The notes: generated from the sequence alone by a model not told the origin. Shown: positions 52,233-61,527, numbered from the stretch's first letter. The stretch: 64,000 bases of DNA from Nocardia yamanashiensis NBRC 100130 (GCF_001613325.1 NZ_BDCD01000020.1:124001-188000); one strand, 5' to 3'. Numbers and translations are program-made.

Positions 52233-52619
52233 CTAGCGCGCGGCGGGCGCGACGCCGGCCTTGCGACCGGCCTCCAGCCGGGCCTTCACCTCGAACGTCA
52301 TCTTCTTCCCGGCGATCCGGCGCACCCGGTTGGCGGCCAGCAGGTCCCGCGCCGACATCCCCGACAGGCCCTGCGGTTCGGCGTGCATGAAGTAATGCAT
52401 GATCACCCCGTCCAGCATGGGCTCCAGCCACACCTCCATGGTCCCGTTCACCGGGCCTTCCACGGTCCAGCGAATCCCCTTGTCGCCCCGGTCTTCCCGC
52501 ACCTGAATCGTCAGGTCCGGCCACCACCGGCGCCACCGGCCACGATCCGCCAGCACCTCGGCCACGGCCGTGCCCGGCGCGGCGACGAAGGTCTGATCGG
52601 CAACCTGGATACTGCTCAC
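52233..52619 (-). CDS. SRPBCC/polyketide cyclase-like protein (Rv2186c-like)
   Basis: A 128-residue protein: SIQVADQTFVAAPGTAVAEVLADRGRWRRWWPDL is a SRPBCC-type start, and GTMEVWLEPMLDGVIMHYFMHAE matches mycobacterial Rv2186c. GTG 52619 was chosen because it lies ten bases after the pimB stop and matches the family N-terminus; the longer frame overlaps pimB. The tail is basic (GRKAGVAPAAR). The pair of SRPBCC genes beside pimB suggests lipid handling, but this is inference. Confidence 0.83.
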   Translation of the reverse strand: MSSIQVADQTFVAAPGTAVAEVLADRGRWRRWWPDLTIQVREDRGDKGIRWTVEGPVNGTMEVWLEPMLDGVIMHYFMHAEPQGLSGMSARDLLAANRVRRIAGKKMTFEVKARLEAGRKAGVAPAAR

Positions 52620-52629
52620 GGCGCTGAGC

Positions 52630-53781
52630 CTAGCGCAGAGCCTGCGCGACGCCCGGGTCGAGGAGTTCACGTAGTCGCTCTCCCATCAGATCCCACCTCC
52701 ATTGCTGCTGTACCCAGGCACGACCGGCCGAACCCATACGGGCGGCGGCATCGCGATCGGAGAGGATGGAAACGATGGCCTCGGTGATGGCCGCGCCGGA
52801 GCGGCCGTTCACAACCAGGCCGGTTTCGCCCTCGCGCACGGTTTCGGGGGCGCCGCCGGAGGTGCCCGCGACCACCGGGATCCCCGCGGCGGAGGCTTCC
52901 AGGTAGACGATGCCCAGGCCCTCGACGTCCAGGCCGAAGCCGCGGGTGCGGGAGGGCATGGCGAAGACATCGGCCAAGGTGTAGTGCGCCGCCAGTTCCT
53001 TGGACGCGACGCGGCCCGCGAAGACCACGTCGTTCTCGACCTCCATGATCTTGGTGAGTTCGCGGAGTTTGCCCTCGTAGGGGCCGCCGCCCGCGATGAC
53101 CAGGACCGCACCGTCGATCTTCTTGCGGATCTCGCGCATGGCCACGATCAAGGCGTCCTGGCCCTTGCGCGGCATGAGCCGGGACAGGCACAGGATGGTG
53201 GGGCGTTCGCCCAGCCCGTAGCGTTCGCGCAGTTCCGCGCGCGCGGCCGGATCCGGTTTGAACACTTCGGAATCCACGGCGGGCGGCAGATATTCCAGGG
53301 CGGCCTGCGCGCCGAACGCGGGCGCGAACCGGCGGCGGGTGTATTTGCTGACGTAGGTCACCACATCGGTGTGATCGCCGATGACGCGCAGGGCTTGGCG
53401 CGCCCCGGGCAGCATGGACCATCCCACCTCGTGCCCGTGGGTGGAGGCGAGAATCCGCTGGGCGCCGTGTTTGCGCAGGTAGGGCGACATGAGCGCGAGC
53501 GGCGCGGCGGCGCCGAACCACACCCGGTCACAGCCTTCGTCCCGCATGAGCTTGCGCGCCCGCCGCGCCACCAGCGGCGTCGGCAGCATCAAGGTGGTGG
53601 GATGCCGGACCACCTGGAACGGCTGATCGGCATCGAACTTCCAGTGGCTGTCGCCCTTCCACCGCGGCGCGTACACCACCAGCTCGTCCGGCGGCAGCTG
53701 CATGGCCAGCGAATGCACATAGGACTGGATACCTCCCGGTCGCGGCGGGAAATCATTGGTAACCAGCAGAGTTCGCCCCAT
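52630..53781 (-). CDS. pimB: Phosphatidylinositol monomannoside mannosyltransferase PimB'
   Basis: A 383-residue GT-B (GT4) enzyme adding the second mannose to phosphatidylinositol from GDP-mannose at the inner membrane face. The N-terminus LLVTNDFPPRPGGIQSYVHSL matches the family, the HGHEVGWSMLPG loop is present, and the nucleotide-binding EX7E region is DVEGLGIVYLEASAAGIPVV. SRLMPRKGQDALI is the phosphate-binding segment. In M. tuberculosis fadD15 lies beside this gene; no fadD is present here. Confidence 0.94.
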   Translation of the reverse strand: MGRTLLVTNDFPPRPGGIQSYVHSLAMQLPPDELVVYAPRWKGDSHWKFDADQPFQVVRHPTTLMLPTPLVARRARKLMRDEGCDRVWFGAAAPLALMSPYLRKHGAQRILASTHGHEVGWSMLPGARQALRVIGDHTDVVTYVSKYTRRRFAPAFGAQAALEYLPPAVDSEVFKPDPAARAELRERYGLGERPTILCLSRLMPRKGQDALIVAMREIRKKIDGAVLVIAGGGPYEGKLRELTKIMEVENDVVFAGRVASKELAAHYTLADVFAMPSRTRGFGLDVEGLGIVYLEASAAGIPVVAGTSGGAPETVREGETGLVVNGRSGAAITEAIVSILSDRDAAARMGSAGRAWVQQQWRWDLMGERLRELLDPGVAQALR

Positions 53782-53951
53782 CCCACAAACCTACTGCACC
53801 GCCCCCCGATCCCCGTCCCAGCCCGAATCCTCGCGCACGACGCGCCGGTGCGGACGGACTCCGCCCGAGAAGACGCCCGACCTTCGCGCACGATGAGCCG
53901 CCGAACTCCGGCGCCCTCGCGCGAAGCAGGGGAGTCATCGACGGACGGACG

Positions 53952-54542
53952 TCAGCCCGCGTGCGCGAGGGTTCCATCGACCGTGGCGCGCAACTGGTCG
54001 CGCAGCTGCGCCCGGGTCATGGACGGATCGACGAAGGCGAGGGTGCAGATGCGACGCAGGGTGAGTTGCAGCGCGGCGGCGCCCTCCGGAGTGAGCGCCG
54101 GATAGGCGCGGCCGACGGTCTCCATCAGGCCGATGAGCTCGGTGGTCAGCACCTCGTCGAGGGCGGCGCGGAAAGTGTCGAGGCCGAGTTCGACCGCCGC
54201 CAGCACCGAGGGCTGTACGTAATGCAGTGCGGCCCAAGCCAACATGTCCAGGCTGGCGGTGAGCAGACCGCGGGCGTCGGTGCCGGCGCGTGCGTGCTCG
54301 GCCCGGAAATCCGTGCAGACCCGGCCCAGATTCTCGGGGTCGATGCCGAAGAGCACGAGGTCGCGTTTGGAAGGAAAGTAGTGGTAGAGCCCGCCGACCG
54401 AGAGATGCGCCTGCCGGGCGGCCTGGGCCATGGTGAGTTGCCGGGTGCGGCCGGGGGTCAGCAGCGGGCGGACAGCCAGGAATATCTCCTGCTGCCGGGC
54501 GAGCCGATCCTCCTTGGGCCGGCCGGGTTTTCCGAATCCCAT
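53952..54542 (-). CDS. TetR family transcriptional regulator
   Basis: A 196-residue regulator. The helix-turn-helix spans about residues 15-60 (LTMAQAARQAHLSVGGLYHYFPSKRDLVLF), and the C-terminal helical domain contains WAALHYVQPSVLAAVELGLDTFR. It diverges from an SRPBCC gene 90 bases away, which is its probable target together with itself. No inducer can be inferred. Confidence 0.88.
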   Translation of the reverse strand: MGFGKPGRPKEDRLARQQEIFLAVRPLLTPGRTRQLTMAQAARQAHLSVGGLYHYFPSKRDLVLFGIDPENLGRVCTDFRAEHARAGTDARGLLTASLDMLAWAALHYVQPSVLAAVELGLDTFRAALDEVLTTELIGLMETVGRAYPALTPEGAAALQLTLRRICTLAFVDPSMTRAQLRDQLRATVDGTLAHAG

Positions 54543-54631
54543 GGCCGATTCCTCTCCATATCTCCTACGACTATGGCATCGGGCGCCCAGCCGGCGCGAC
54601 CATCGAATCTCGAGGTTGAGGGAGGGAATCG

Positions 54632-55084
54632 ATGACGACCCGTTTGTCCGCGCAGACCGAGATCGCCCGGCCGGCCGCCGCGGTGTGGGCGCTGCTGGCC
54701 GATTACGGCAATGATCCGAAATGGCGGGAGGGTGTGCGCACCATGGCTCCGGACCCGGAAGGCCCGGTCAAGGTCGGCACGCGCACCGCCGAGGAGCTGC
54801 GGTTCGCCGGGCGCACCTATCGCAATGACGGCGAGGTGGTGGCGGTCGAACCGGGTGTGCGGTTCGAATGGCGCACCACCAGCGGCGTCGATGCGACCGG
54901 AACGCGCACGGTCACGCCGCTCGGCGCGGACCGCTGCGAGGTCCGGTTGGAAACGCTGCTGCGCGCGCGTGGCGCCGACCGCGTGGTGGCTTTGCTGTTC
55001 GGCGGTCTGCTGCAACGGAATCTGCGCCGCGACCTGCACCGCCTGCGCGATCTCGCGGAGTCCGGCGGCCCGCACGATCAGTGA
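54632..55084 (+). CDS. SRPBCC family protein
   Basis: A 150-residue Bet v1-fold protein: LSAQTEIARPAAAVWALLADYGNDPKWREGV at the N-terminus, EVVAVEPGVRFEWRTTSG in the middle and an amphipathic C-terminal helix. ATG 54632 has GGAGGG at 54621-54626. Divergent from the TetR gene, so probably controlled by it. The ligand is unknown; a role in handling a hydrophobic small molecule is the usual inference. Confidence 0.87.
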   Translation: MTTRLSAQTEIARPAAAVWALLADYGNDPKWREGVRTMAPDPEGPVKVGTRTAEELRFAGRTYRNDGEVVAVEPGVRFEWRTTSGVDATGTRTVTPLGADRCEVRLETLLRARGADRVVALLFGGLLQRNLRRDLHRLRDLAESGGPHDQ

Positions 55085-55093
55085 CCGCGCTGG

Positions 55094-56095
55094 TCACGCG
55101 CCTTCGGCGGTGCGGGAGGTGATCCACGCCCGCCAGTCCGCGACGAAGGCGGAATACGGTGTGCCCAGCGTCTTCTGGAAGATGCCGTCCACCGCGGCCC
55201 GATCCTTGGCCCCGGTGGCCAGCTGCCGGTACAGCGCCACGAGCTGCTGTTCACCGAATCGATCGGCGATGAAAGCGCAGGCGGCCCAGCCCTGTTCGTA
55301 GGCCAGCGCGGGCTGCCCGCCGGGTGCGAAGAGCGCGTCGGACGGCAGCTCGGCGGGCAGTTCCCCGGCGCGAGCGCGATGGGTCAGCGTCGGCGCGGTC
55401 TCGGTGATCGGCCGCCGCAGCCCGCGATAGGCGGAGTATTCGGGGAAGCCTTCGAGCATCCACTGCGGCGAACCATCGACGGTGACGGCCCGTGTCGCCA
55501 CATGCGTGAGCTCGTGCCGCAGCGTCACCCGCAGTCCGTCCGCGCCCAGCCGCCGCCCGGCCTCGGATCCGAAAACGACCCGCTGCCCCTTCGGCTGTGT
55601 GCCCGGATGGAACGGATCGGCCACCGTCGCGGCCGCCACTTCGGCGGGCACGGTTCCGGTTTCATGGGTGAGCGCGGCGAATTCGGCGGGCGAGGACGCG
55701 ACCACCACGACCGGAGCCTGCGACCAGTCCGATCCCCACAGCGAGCTGACCGCAGTGGTCGCCGCCGCGAGTTCCCCGGCCAGCACGTCGATATCGCTCT
55801 GCCGCGCGGGATGCCCGACCACCGCGCCCACCTTCCCGGCTCCGGTGGGCACGGGTTCGATCACGAGCTTGCCGTAGGACTCCATGGTCCGGCGCAGCTC
55901 GGCGAGCTGCGGATCGGTGACGGTCAGTGCATCCGAAGCCGGCGCCACCGCACGCAGTTTCGGCAGTACCGAATTGGGCAGCATGAGCAGCGCCCCGCAC
56001 GCGGCGGTCAGCGCGCTGACCGTGACCAGGGTGAGCGCGAACTGGAACCGCCGTTTCGCCAGCCACCACCCGCGCAGTCGCCGCAATCCCGTCAT
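55094..56095 (-). CDS. Membrane-anchored putative zinc metallopeptidase (HELTH motif)
   Basis: A 333-residue protein. The N-terminal basic segment and hydrophobic stretch (FALTLVTVSALTAACGALLML) anchor it or act as a lipoprotein signal (LTAAC). The zinc motif HELTH lies in VTLRHELTHVATRAV, followed by the downstream Glu in WMLEGFPEYSAY, an arrangement of gluzincin or MA-clan peptidases. Position beside the wall hydrolases corresponds to Rv2189c, which is uncharacterised. The extracytoplasmic substrate is unknown. Confidence 0.8.
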   Translation of the reverse strand: MTGLRRLRGWWLAKRRFQFALTLVTVSALTAACGALLMLPNSVLPKLRAVAPASDALTVTDPQLAELRRTMESYGKLVIEPVPTGAGKVGAVVGHPARQSDIDVLAGELAAATTAVSSLWGSDWSQAPVVVVASSPAEFAALTHETGTVPAEVAAATVADPFHPGTQPKGQRVVFGSEAGRRLGADGLRVTLRHELTHVATRAVTVDGSPQWMLEGFPEYSAYRGLRRPITETAPTLTHRARAGELPAELPSDALFAPGGQPALAYEQGWAACAFIADRFGEQQLVALYRQLATGAKDRAAVDGIFQKTLGTPYSAFVADWRAWITSRTAEGA

Positions 56096-56167
56096 GGCAG
56101 CTCCGTACGCGGCGGGACGCAGGCCGGACCGTGGGTACGCATGCTGCCTCCTCCGGGTGCGGCGCGG

Positions 56168-57253
56168 TCAGAACCGGCGCGCGGAATGGAACGGGGTGGA
56201 TCCCATCGGCGCGACCTGGACCGGTACGCCGAAAGTCGAAGCGTGCAGCATCAATCCGTTGCCGGCGTAGATGCCCACGTGCGAGACCTCAGAGTAGAAG
56301 AACACCACATCGCCGGGCTGGAGGTCCTTCTGGTCCACGGGCGTGCCGAAGTTGGACTGCTGCTGGCTGGTACGCGGCACGTTCTTGCCGACCTGGTGAA
56401 AAGCCCACTGCACCAGTCCCGAGCAATCGAACTGGTCGGGACCGACCGCGCCCCAGACGTAGGGCGCGCCGACCCGGGTCAGCCCGGCGGCGAGGGCGCT
56501 GGTGCCGCTGCCGGGAACCAGCCCGCGCAGCAACGAATCCCGATCGAAGCCGGGCGGGAACATGGAACCGGCCAGCGCGGACTTGTCACCGGCCGAGAGC
56601 TGACCCCAGGCGGCGATCACACCGGCGATGGAACCTTGCAGATCCGAGCGCTTGCGTTCCAGCTCGGCACGCAAGGCGTCGGCCTGATTGCTGGCGGCGC
56701 GCGCCTCCTCGGCGGTGGCGCGCGCGGTCTTCTCGGCGGCGGTGGCGGCGTCGCTCACCTGTTTGTATTGGCTCAGTTGCTCATTGGTGCGCGCCCCGAC
56801 CAGATCCACGATGGACATCTGATCCAGCAACTGCTGCGGGGAGCTGCTGACCAGCAGCGAACTGAGCCGATTGGTGCGCCCGCCGAGCAGGCTGGAGGTG
56901 GCGGCGCGATCGATGACCGGCTGATACTTCTTGATCTCGCCGCGGGCCGCTTCGAGGGCGGCGGCGGCGCTGCCGGCCTTGGCGTCGGCGTCCCGGGCGA
57001 CGGTGAGCTTGTTGTCCAAGTCCGTCTGCGCGTCGAGCGCCTGCTGATTGAGCTGTTCGGACTGCCGCGACAGATCCACCAGCCGCTGCACCGCTTCCCC
57101 CGCGGATGCCGGTGCGGCGACCGGATCGGCTGTCGCGGGTCCGGCCCCCGCGGCTACCGCGATGACCCCCGCGGTCAGGGCCGCTCCCACCAGTTTCGCG
57201 GTGCGATGGTCCCGCACCCGATCCCGCCGTGTTCGATGCTGCTGCGCTGCCAC
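56168..57253 (-). CDS. ripC: RipC-like NlpC/P60 peptidoglycan endopeptidase
   Basis: A 361-residue secreted hydrolase. The signal peptide (KLVGAALTAGVIAVAAGAG, cleavage near ATADP) is followed by a long coiled coil (about residues 50-215, Glu/Ala-rich). A C-terminal NlpC/P60 domain has Cys in FDCSGLVQWAFHQ, His in EVSHVGIYAGN and His in LMLHASTFG. In M. tuberculosis the RipC coil contacts FtsX, which activates it. By place it is Rv2190c. The GTG start follows GGACAGG. Confidence 0.9.
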   Translation of the reverse strand: MAAQQHRTRRDRVRDHRTAKLVGAALTAGVIAVAAGAGPATADPVAAPASAGEAVQRLVDLSRQSEQLNQQALDAQTDLDNKLTVARDADAKAGSAAAALEAARGEIKKYQPVIDRAATSSLLGGRTNRLSSLLVSSSPQQLLDQMSIVDLVGARTNEQLSQYKQVSDAATAAEKTARATAEEARAASNQADALRAELERKRSDLQGSIAGVIAAWGQLSAGDKSALAGSMFPPGFDRDSLLRGLVPGSGTSALAAGLTRVGAPYVWGAVGPDQFDCSGLVQWAFHQVGKNVPRTSQQQSNFGTPVDQKDLQPGDVVFFYSEVSHVGIYAGNGLMLHASTFGVPVQVAPMGSTPFHSARRF

Positions 57254-57396
57254 CGTCGGCCTGTCCCGTTCTCTTACCCCGAGCTGGAAAAGAAGGTCTC
57301 GATAAGATTACGAAACGGCGACCGCTTGTGTCCAGCAGGCCACGAAATCATTACGGCCGCCGCTTCGTTTGCAGGTCACGACCTGCGGTTCGAGCC

Positions 57397-58023
57397 TCAG
57401 ATGCGGCGCGCGCCCGCGAACGGCATGGACGAGATCGGCGCGACCTTGACCGGCTGGCCGGAGGTCGAGGCGTGCACCACATTGCCGTCGCCGACGTAGA
57501 TGCCGGAGTGGCTGCCGCCGTAGAACGAGACCACGTCGCCGGGCTCGAGGGCATCCTCGGACACCGCGTAGCCGGCATTGAGCTGCTCGTAGCTGGTGCG
57601 CGGCAGGCTCACGCCGGCCTGCGCGTAGGACCACTGCACCAGGCCGGAGCAGTCGAAGGCGTTCGGGCCGGCGGCGCCGTACACGTACGGGGAGCCGACC
57701 TTGCTCAGCGCGGCGTTCACAGCCTCCGCGCGCGGGCTCGTCTGCGGAGCCGGGGCGGCGGGCGCGCCGGGGGTCTCGACGCCGGGGATGGCGGGGATGG
57801 TCACCGGAATCGATTCCGGCACACCGGGAATGCCGGCCGGCAGCTGGATCTGGTCCGGTACGTCGAAGGTGCCGACGCCGGGGATGGTCACCGGCTGGGC
57901 CGACGCGGGGGCGGCGGGCAGCAGCAGCGCGCTCAGCGTGGCAGCGCCGACGGCGCCGGCCGCGACAGCACGCTGCGCGCCGCGCTGCATGCCCCGGACC
58001 CGCTTGACGGTGTTGGTCGCCAT
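57397..58023 (-). CDS. NlpC/P60 family peptidoglycan hydrolase
   Basis: A 208-residue secreted protein. The signal peptide (AVAAGAVGAATLSALLLPAAPASA) is followed by a Pro/Ile/Gly-rich spacer of repeated IPGV/IPxxPG units (residues 43-85) and a NlpC/P60 domain with Cys in FDCSGLVQWSYAQ, His in GSHSGIYVGDG and His in VVHASTSG. It lacks the coiled coil of its neighbour. Start ATG 58023 is preceded by GGAAGTACC. A 600-base regulatory-looking region lies upstream. Confidence 0.9.
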   Translation of the reverse strand: MATNTVKRVRGMQRGAQRAVAAGAVGAATLSALLLPAAPASAQPVTIPGVGTFDVPDQIQLPAGIPGVPESIPVTIPAIPGVETPGAPAAPAPQTSPRAEAVNAALSKVGSPYVYGAAGPNAFDCSGLVQWSYAQAGVSLPRTSYEQLNAGYAVSEDALEPGDVVSFYGGSHSGIYVGDGNVVHASTSGQPVKVAPISSMPFAGARRI

Positions 58024-58689
58024 GATGAGGTACTTCCAATCTGCCCCGCAGCGTCGCACCGGGTGGTGCGTCGGACTCCGCGAGGTCTCAGGAAGATTAC
58101 GAGGACATAACGGTGGCTTGTAAAGCCGAGACGAACGCTCGGTGATCGGAAATAGTTACGCGCTCGTATTTCGGTGCGACAAACGTCACAGCAATCACGA
58201 AACGATAACGACGCCGGTTTTGCCGGGAGCTTCCCGGCGGCTACCCGCCGGTAGCCGACACGCCCGTGAAACGCGCTCGAGCTCGACGGATTCCGTATAA
58301 CACCAGCTCAGCACCTAACCCCGCGACCTGGGCTGGACGGTTGACCTCGAGCGACACGCCCGACCGCGCGGGGAGCCAGCAGCACGCGGTCGGCACCGAG
58401 CCGAACCATCCGGCCGGTCCGCCCGAATTGATACACATCATGAATCAATGTGACCCTGACCACATTTCGGCATATTTCTGCAATTCGGAGTTCTCATCTC
58501 GAGTATCTCGATGCGATATCCAGACATTTCCCCCGGAAATCCCATGGCGCGCGACTCGATGGCACCACCGGCCTCGAGTCGCTGACCTGCGGCGGAGCCC
58601 AACAAGGTCAACGGCGGGGTCCGGGACGGCCGCGGCCGTCCCGCGCGACACGCGAATCTTGTCGGACCTCGCGCCTACGCTTGCTGTCC
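58024..58689. other. Large divergent intergenic region
   Basis: 666 bases between the NlpC/P60 gene (minus) and the exonuclease gene (plus), with no gene I can support. It is AT-richer at 58090-58210, where the minus-strand promoter should lie, and carries a GGCTT-TAC-AAGCC inverted repeat (58115-58127) and a small CGCACC/GGTGCG hairpin in the leader (58058-58075). Tandem hairpins at 58222-58256 are listed separately. I found no match to a cyclic di-AMP riboswitch, often seen before such hydrolases. Confidence 0.5.
58222..58256. repeat. Two adjacent perfect hairpins
   Basis: GCCGGGA-GCT-TCCCGGC (58222-58238) and GGCTACC-CGCC-GGTAGCC (58239-58256) abut without a gap. Both stems are 7 bases. 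They lie about 200 bases upstream of the NlpC/P60 start and may be protein sites, a transcript end or RNA structure. Confidence 0.6.
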
Positions 58690-60459
58690 GTGTCCCAGCA
58701 GCTGGCCTTCGACGAACTCGAAACCCCGCTGTACGACACCACATTCGTGGTCGTCGACCTGGAAACCACCGGTACCAGCCCCGAAGGGGACGCCATCACC
58801 GAGATCGGGGCGGTGAAGGTGCGCGGCGGCGAGGTGCTCGGCGAGTTCGCCACCCTCATCAACCCCGGTTGCGCCATCCCGCCGCAGATCGTCCACATCA
58901 CCGGCATCACCACCGCCATGGTCATGGACGCGCCCCGCATAGAAGAAGTACTGCCCGGTTTCCTGGAGTTCGCCAAAGGCGCGGTGCTGGTGGCCCACAA
59001 CGCCCGCTTCGACACCGGCTTCCTGCGCGCCGCCGCGCACCGCCTCGAACTCCCGTGGCCCGCCTTCCAAGTGGTGTGCACGGTGCAGCTGGCCCGCCGC
59101 GTGCTGCCCAAGGACGAAGCGCCGTCGGCGAAGCTCTGGTTTCTCGCACAGCTGCTCGGCGCGGAAACCCGCCCCACGCACCGCGCCCTGGACGACGCCC
59201 GCGCCACCGTGGACGTGCTGCACGCCCTCATCGCCCGCGTCGGCAATCAGGGCGTGCACAGCCTCACCGAACTCCTCGACTATCTCCCCGAAGTCACGCG
59301 CCGCCAGCGCGCCAAACGCGTTCTCGCCACCGACCTCCCGGCCACCCCCGGCGTCTATCTCTTCCGCGGCCCCTCCGACGAAGTCCTCTATATAGGGACG
59401 GCCGTGAATCTGCGCCGCCGTGTCCGCAACTACTTCACCGGTTCCGACACTCGCCCTCGCATGCGCGAAATGGTCCAGCTGGCAACCCGAGTCGACCACG
59501 TCGAGTGCGCCCACGGCTTGGAGGCGGGCGTCCGCGAACTCCGGCTCCTGCTCGCCCACACCCCGCCCTACAACCGCCGCTCCAAATTCCCGCAGCGCGC
59601 CTGGTGGCTCACCCTCACCGACGAACCCTTCCCCCGTTTCACGGTCTCCCGCACCCCCACCCGAGATGCCCTGGGCCCCTTCAATTCCCGCACCGAAGCC
59701 CAGGAGATCTCGATCACCCTCGCCGAAACCGCCGGCCTGCGCACCTGCACCACCCGCATCCCCCGCACCGGCCGCCACGATTGCCAGCCAGCCATCGTCG
59801 GCGGTTGCCCCGCGGCCACTGAAAACAGCCCCCTATATATAAAGGAATACAGTCACGCCCCCGAAGCGATCCGCGCCCTCTTCACCGGCGCCGATGACGC
59901 GCTTCTCCACGCCATCAACGCGAAGCTCGAATCCCTGTCCGCCGCAGAGCATTTCGAAGCCGCCGCCCGCCTCCGAGACCGCACCGTCCCCATCGTCCGC
60001 GCCCTCCGCCGCACCCAGCGCCTGGCAGCCCTCGCCCGCATCCCCGAACTGATAGCCGCCCACCCCGACGGCGCCGGCGGCTGGCACTTCGCCGTAATCC
60101 GCCACGCCCGCCTAGCCGCCGCCGGCAACGCACCCCGCGGCACCGCCCCCATGCACATAGTCGACCACCTAGCCGCCTCCGCCGAAACCGTAATCCCCAC
60201 CCGCCTGAACCCAACCGAAGCCGAACCACCCCTCGACGACACCGCATTAACACCGGCAGCCCACCCCCACGCCCCCTACCCACCCCTCCGCGGCGCCCTC
60301 CCCGAAGAAGCCGCCCTCCTCGCCCGCTGGCTCGAACAACCCGGCACCCGCATAGTCCGAACCACCGACGCCTACCACGAACCCCGCCTCGGCGCCGGCC
60401 CCTGGCTCACCTGGCTGGCCCGCGCCGAAGCCGCAGCCACCGACCCGGTCACCGACTGA
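58690..60459 (+). CDS. DEDDh exonuclease fused to UvrC-like GIY-YIG module (Rv2191-like)
   Basis: 589 residues. The N-terminal DnaQ-like 3'-5' exonuclease (about 15-185) has Asp/Glu in VVVDLETTGTSP, Asp in LVAHNARFDTGFL and His-Asp in THRALDDARATVD. The next module starts near residue 215 with the GIY-YIG motif PGVYLFRGPSDEVLYIGTAVNLRRRVRNYF-like content. A cysteine pair (HDCQPAIVGGCPA) and a UVR-like helix (AAEHFEAAARLRDR) follow. UvrC's C-terminal endonuclease domain is absent. Likely a DNA repair nuclease. GTG 58690 lies eight bases after TACGCT, so the mRNA may be leaderless; TTG 58681 is an alternative. Confidence 0.9.
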   Translation: MSQQLAFDELETPLYDTTFVVVDLETTGTSPEGDAITEIGAVKVRGGEVLGEFATLINPGCAIPPQIVHITGITTAMVMDAPRIEEVLPGFLEFAKGAVLVAHNARFDTGFLRAAAHRLELPWPAFQVVCTVQLARRVLPKDEAPSAKLWFLAQLLGAETRPTHRALDDARATVDVLHALIARVGNQGVHSLTELLDYLPEVTRRQRAKRVLATDLPATPGVYLFRGPSDEVLYIGTAVNLRRRVRNYFTGSDTRPRMREMVQLATRVDHVECAHGLEAGVRELRLLLAHTPPYNRRSKFPQRAWWLTLTDEPFPRFTVSRTPTRDALGPFNSRTEAQEISITLAETAGLRTCTTRIPRTGRHDCQPAIVGGCPAATENSPLYIKEYSHAPEAIRALFTGADDALLHAINAKLESLSAAEHFEAAARLRDRTVPIVRALRRTQRLAALARIPELIAAHPDGAGGWHFAVIRHARLAAAGNAPRGTAPMHIVDHLAASAETVIPTRLNPTEAEPPLDDTALTPAAHPHAPYPPLRGALPEEAALLARWLEQPGTRIVRTTDAYHEPRLGAGPWLTWLARAEAAATDPVTD

Positions 60460-60476
60460 TCAGCCCGGAACCACGT

Positions 60477-61409
60477 TTGCCCGCACCGGCACCCGGCACT
60501 ACCGTCGAGCCTGGCACGAATCCGACTCGAACGGGGGCAGCGATCAGCATCGGACCCGACTCCAGCCGCAGCCAACGGCTGACACTCGAAGGCAGAATCG
60601 GAGCAGCGCTGGGCCGGCTCGCACCCGAAAACGGTTGGGCGCAGGTGGAGCTGTATGCGGCGGTGACCGTGGATGACTACCGGCTACGGCTGACGACCGT
60701 GATGGATGACGGGACCACCACTATTTCCGACCCGGTCGCAGCCGACCCGGAGACGTGCGCCCAGATCATTGTGCTGCTCACACAATTACGACAAGCCACG
60801 TGTCTACAGGATGGTGGCACGTGGTACTCGATGCGCTTGTGGCTGGATACGCCCGAGACGGGTTTCACAGGAACCAATTTCACGTATTCGGCTGGGTACA
60901 ACTTCCATCACAGGTCCGATCGGCATCCTCCGTCGACCGAGAAGCTCTTGCCGCGCGCCAATGCACTTGCCGCAGAAGGACAGACGGACGCCGCAGTCTA
61001 GGGCCGCCTGGCCGATGAGATCAGTGCGTTGCTCGTCGACACCTTGCCGCCCTGTTACAACATCCTCCATCTGAATTTCCACTCTGTCGGCAGCTATTTC
61101 GACTTCCGTTGCAGCACACTGAATCTGTTCAACGAACGACTCGCCTGGACTCCACCGGGCGAGTTGTTCGAGATGCTGGATCGGCTCAGAGTCGGCATGT
61201 ACCGACCTGGGATAGGCACCTGGTTCAGCGCCAAGGTTCGGTTCACCTATCCGACTCGACTCGACATCGGCTTCGACTGGACCAGAGAGCCGCGCTGGGA
61301 AGGCATCCCTCCAGCAGTCGATGCGTATCAGGAAGAGCTCCAACGTTTCCCGCGCGATTCCGACGCGACGCCGGGATGGCCCGAACAACGAGCCCGTCTG
61401 CGCCACTGA
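60477..61409 (+). pseudogene. YezG/immunity-like gene interrupted by an in-frame amber codon
   Basis: Two frames in the same phase, 60477-61001 and 61002-61409, are separated only by TAG at 60999-61001. The reading continues naturally across it (QTDAAV, stop, GRLADEISALL). The end GTWFSAKVRFTYPT ... EELQRFPRD resembles the C-terminal part of YezG/DUF600 proteins, which are often immunity proteins of polymorphic toxins. Most likely an inactivated gene (CAG to TAG is one change) or a sequencing error; readthrough is less likely. The TTG start at 60477 is uncertain. Base composition is less GC-rich than in neighbours. Confidence 0.6.
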
Positions 61410-61483
61410 GGGCCGACCAGGAGGGTGCTGACATGCTCTTCGAGTCTTCAGGATCGGTTATGGTCGAGGCGATTCGGGGTTCG

Positions 61484-61516
61484 GGCGGCGCGGCGCCGGG
61501 TGGGCGACGCGCCGCC
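61484..61516 (-). terminator. Hairpin terminator after the 132-residue gene
   Basis: A 9-base GC stem, GGCGGCGCG / CGCGCCGCC, with a 15-base GC-rich loop, 12 bases past the stop on the minus strand. Confidence 0.55.
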
Positions 61517-61527
61517 GGCGGGCCGCA

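Noticed and set aside
58024..58260. Cyclic di-AMP (ydaO) riboswitch before the NlpC/P60 gene
   Set aside because: The hairpins do not show the conserved ydaO core bases, and the distance to the start is large.
58450..58689. 80-residue N-terminal extension of the exonuclease gene
   Set aside because: Low-complexity, Arg/Ser-rich and outside the exonuclease fold; the family starts near VSQQLAFDEL.
58241..58744. Two minus-strand small frames in the 58 kb gap
   Set aside because: No ribosome site or family character, and the second overlaps the start of the exonuclease gene.
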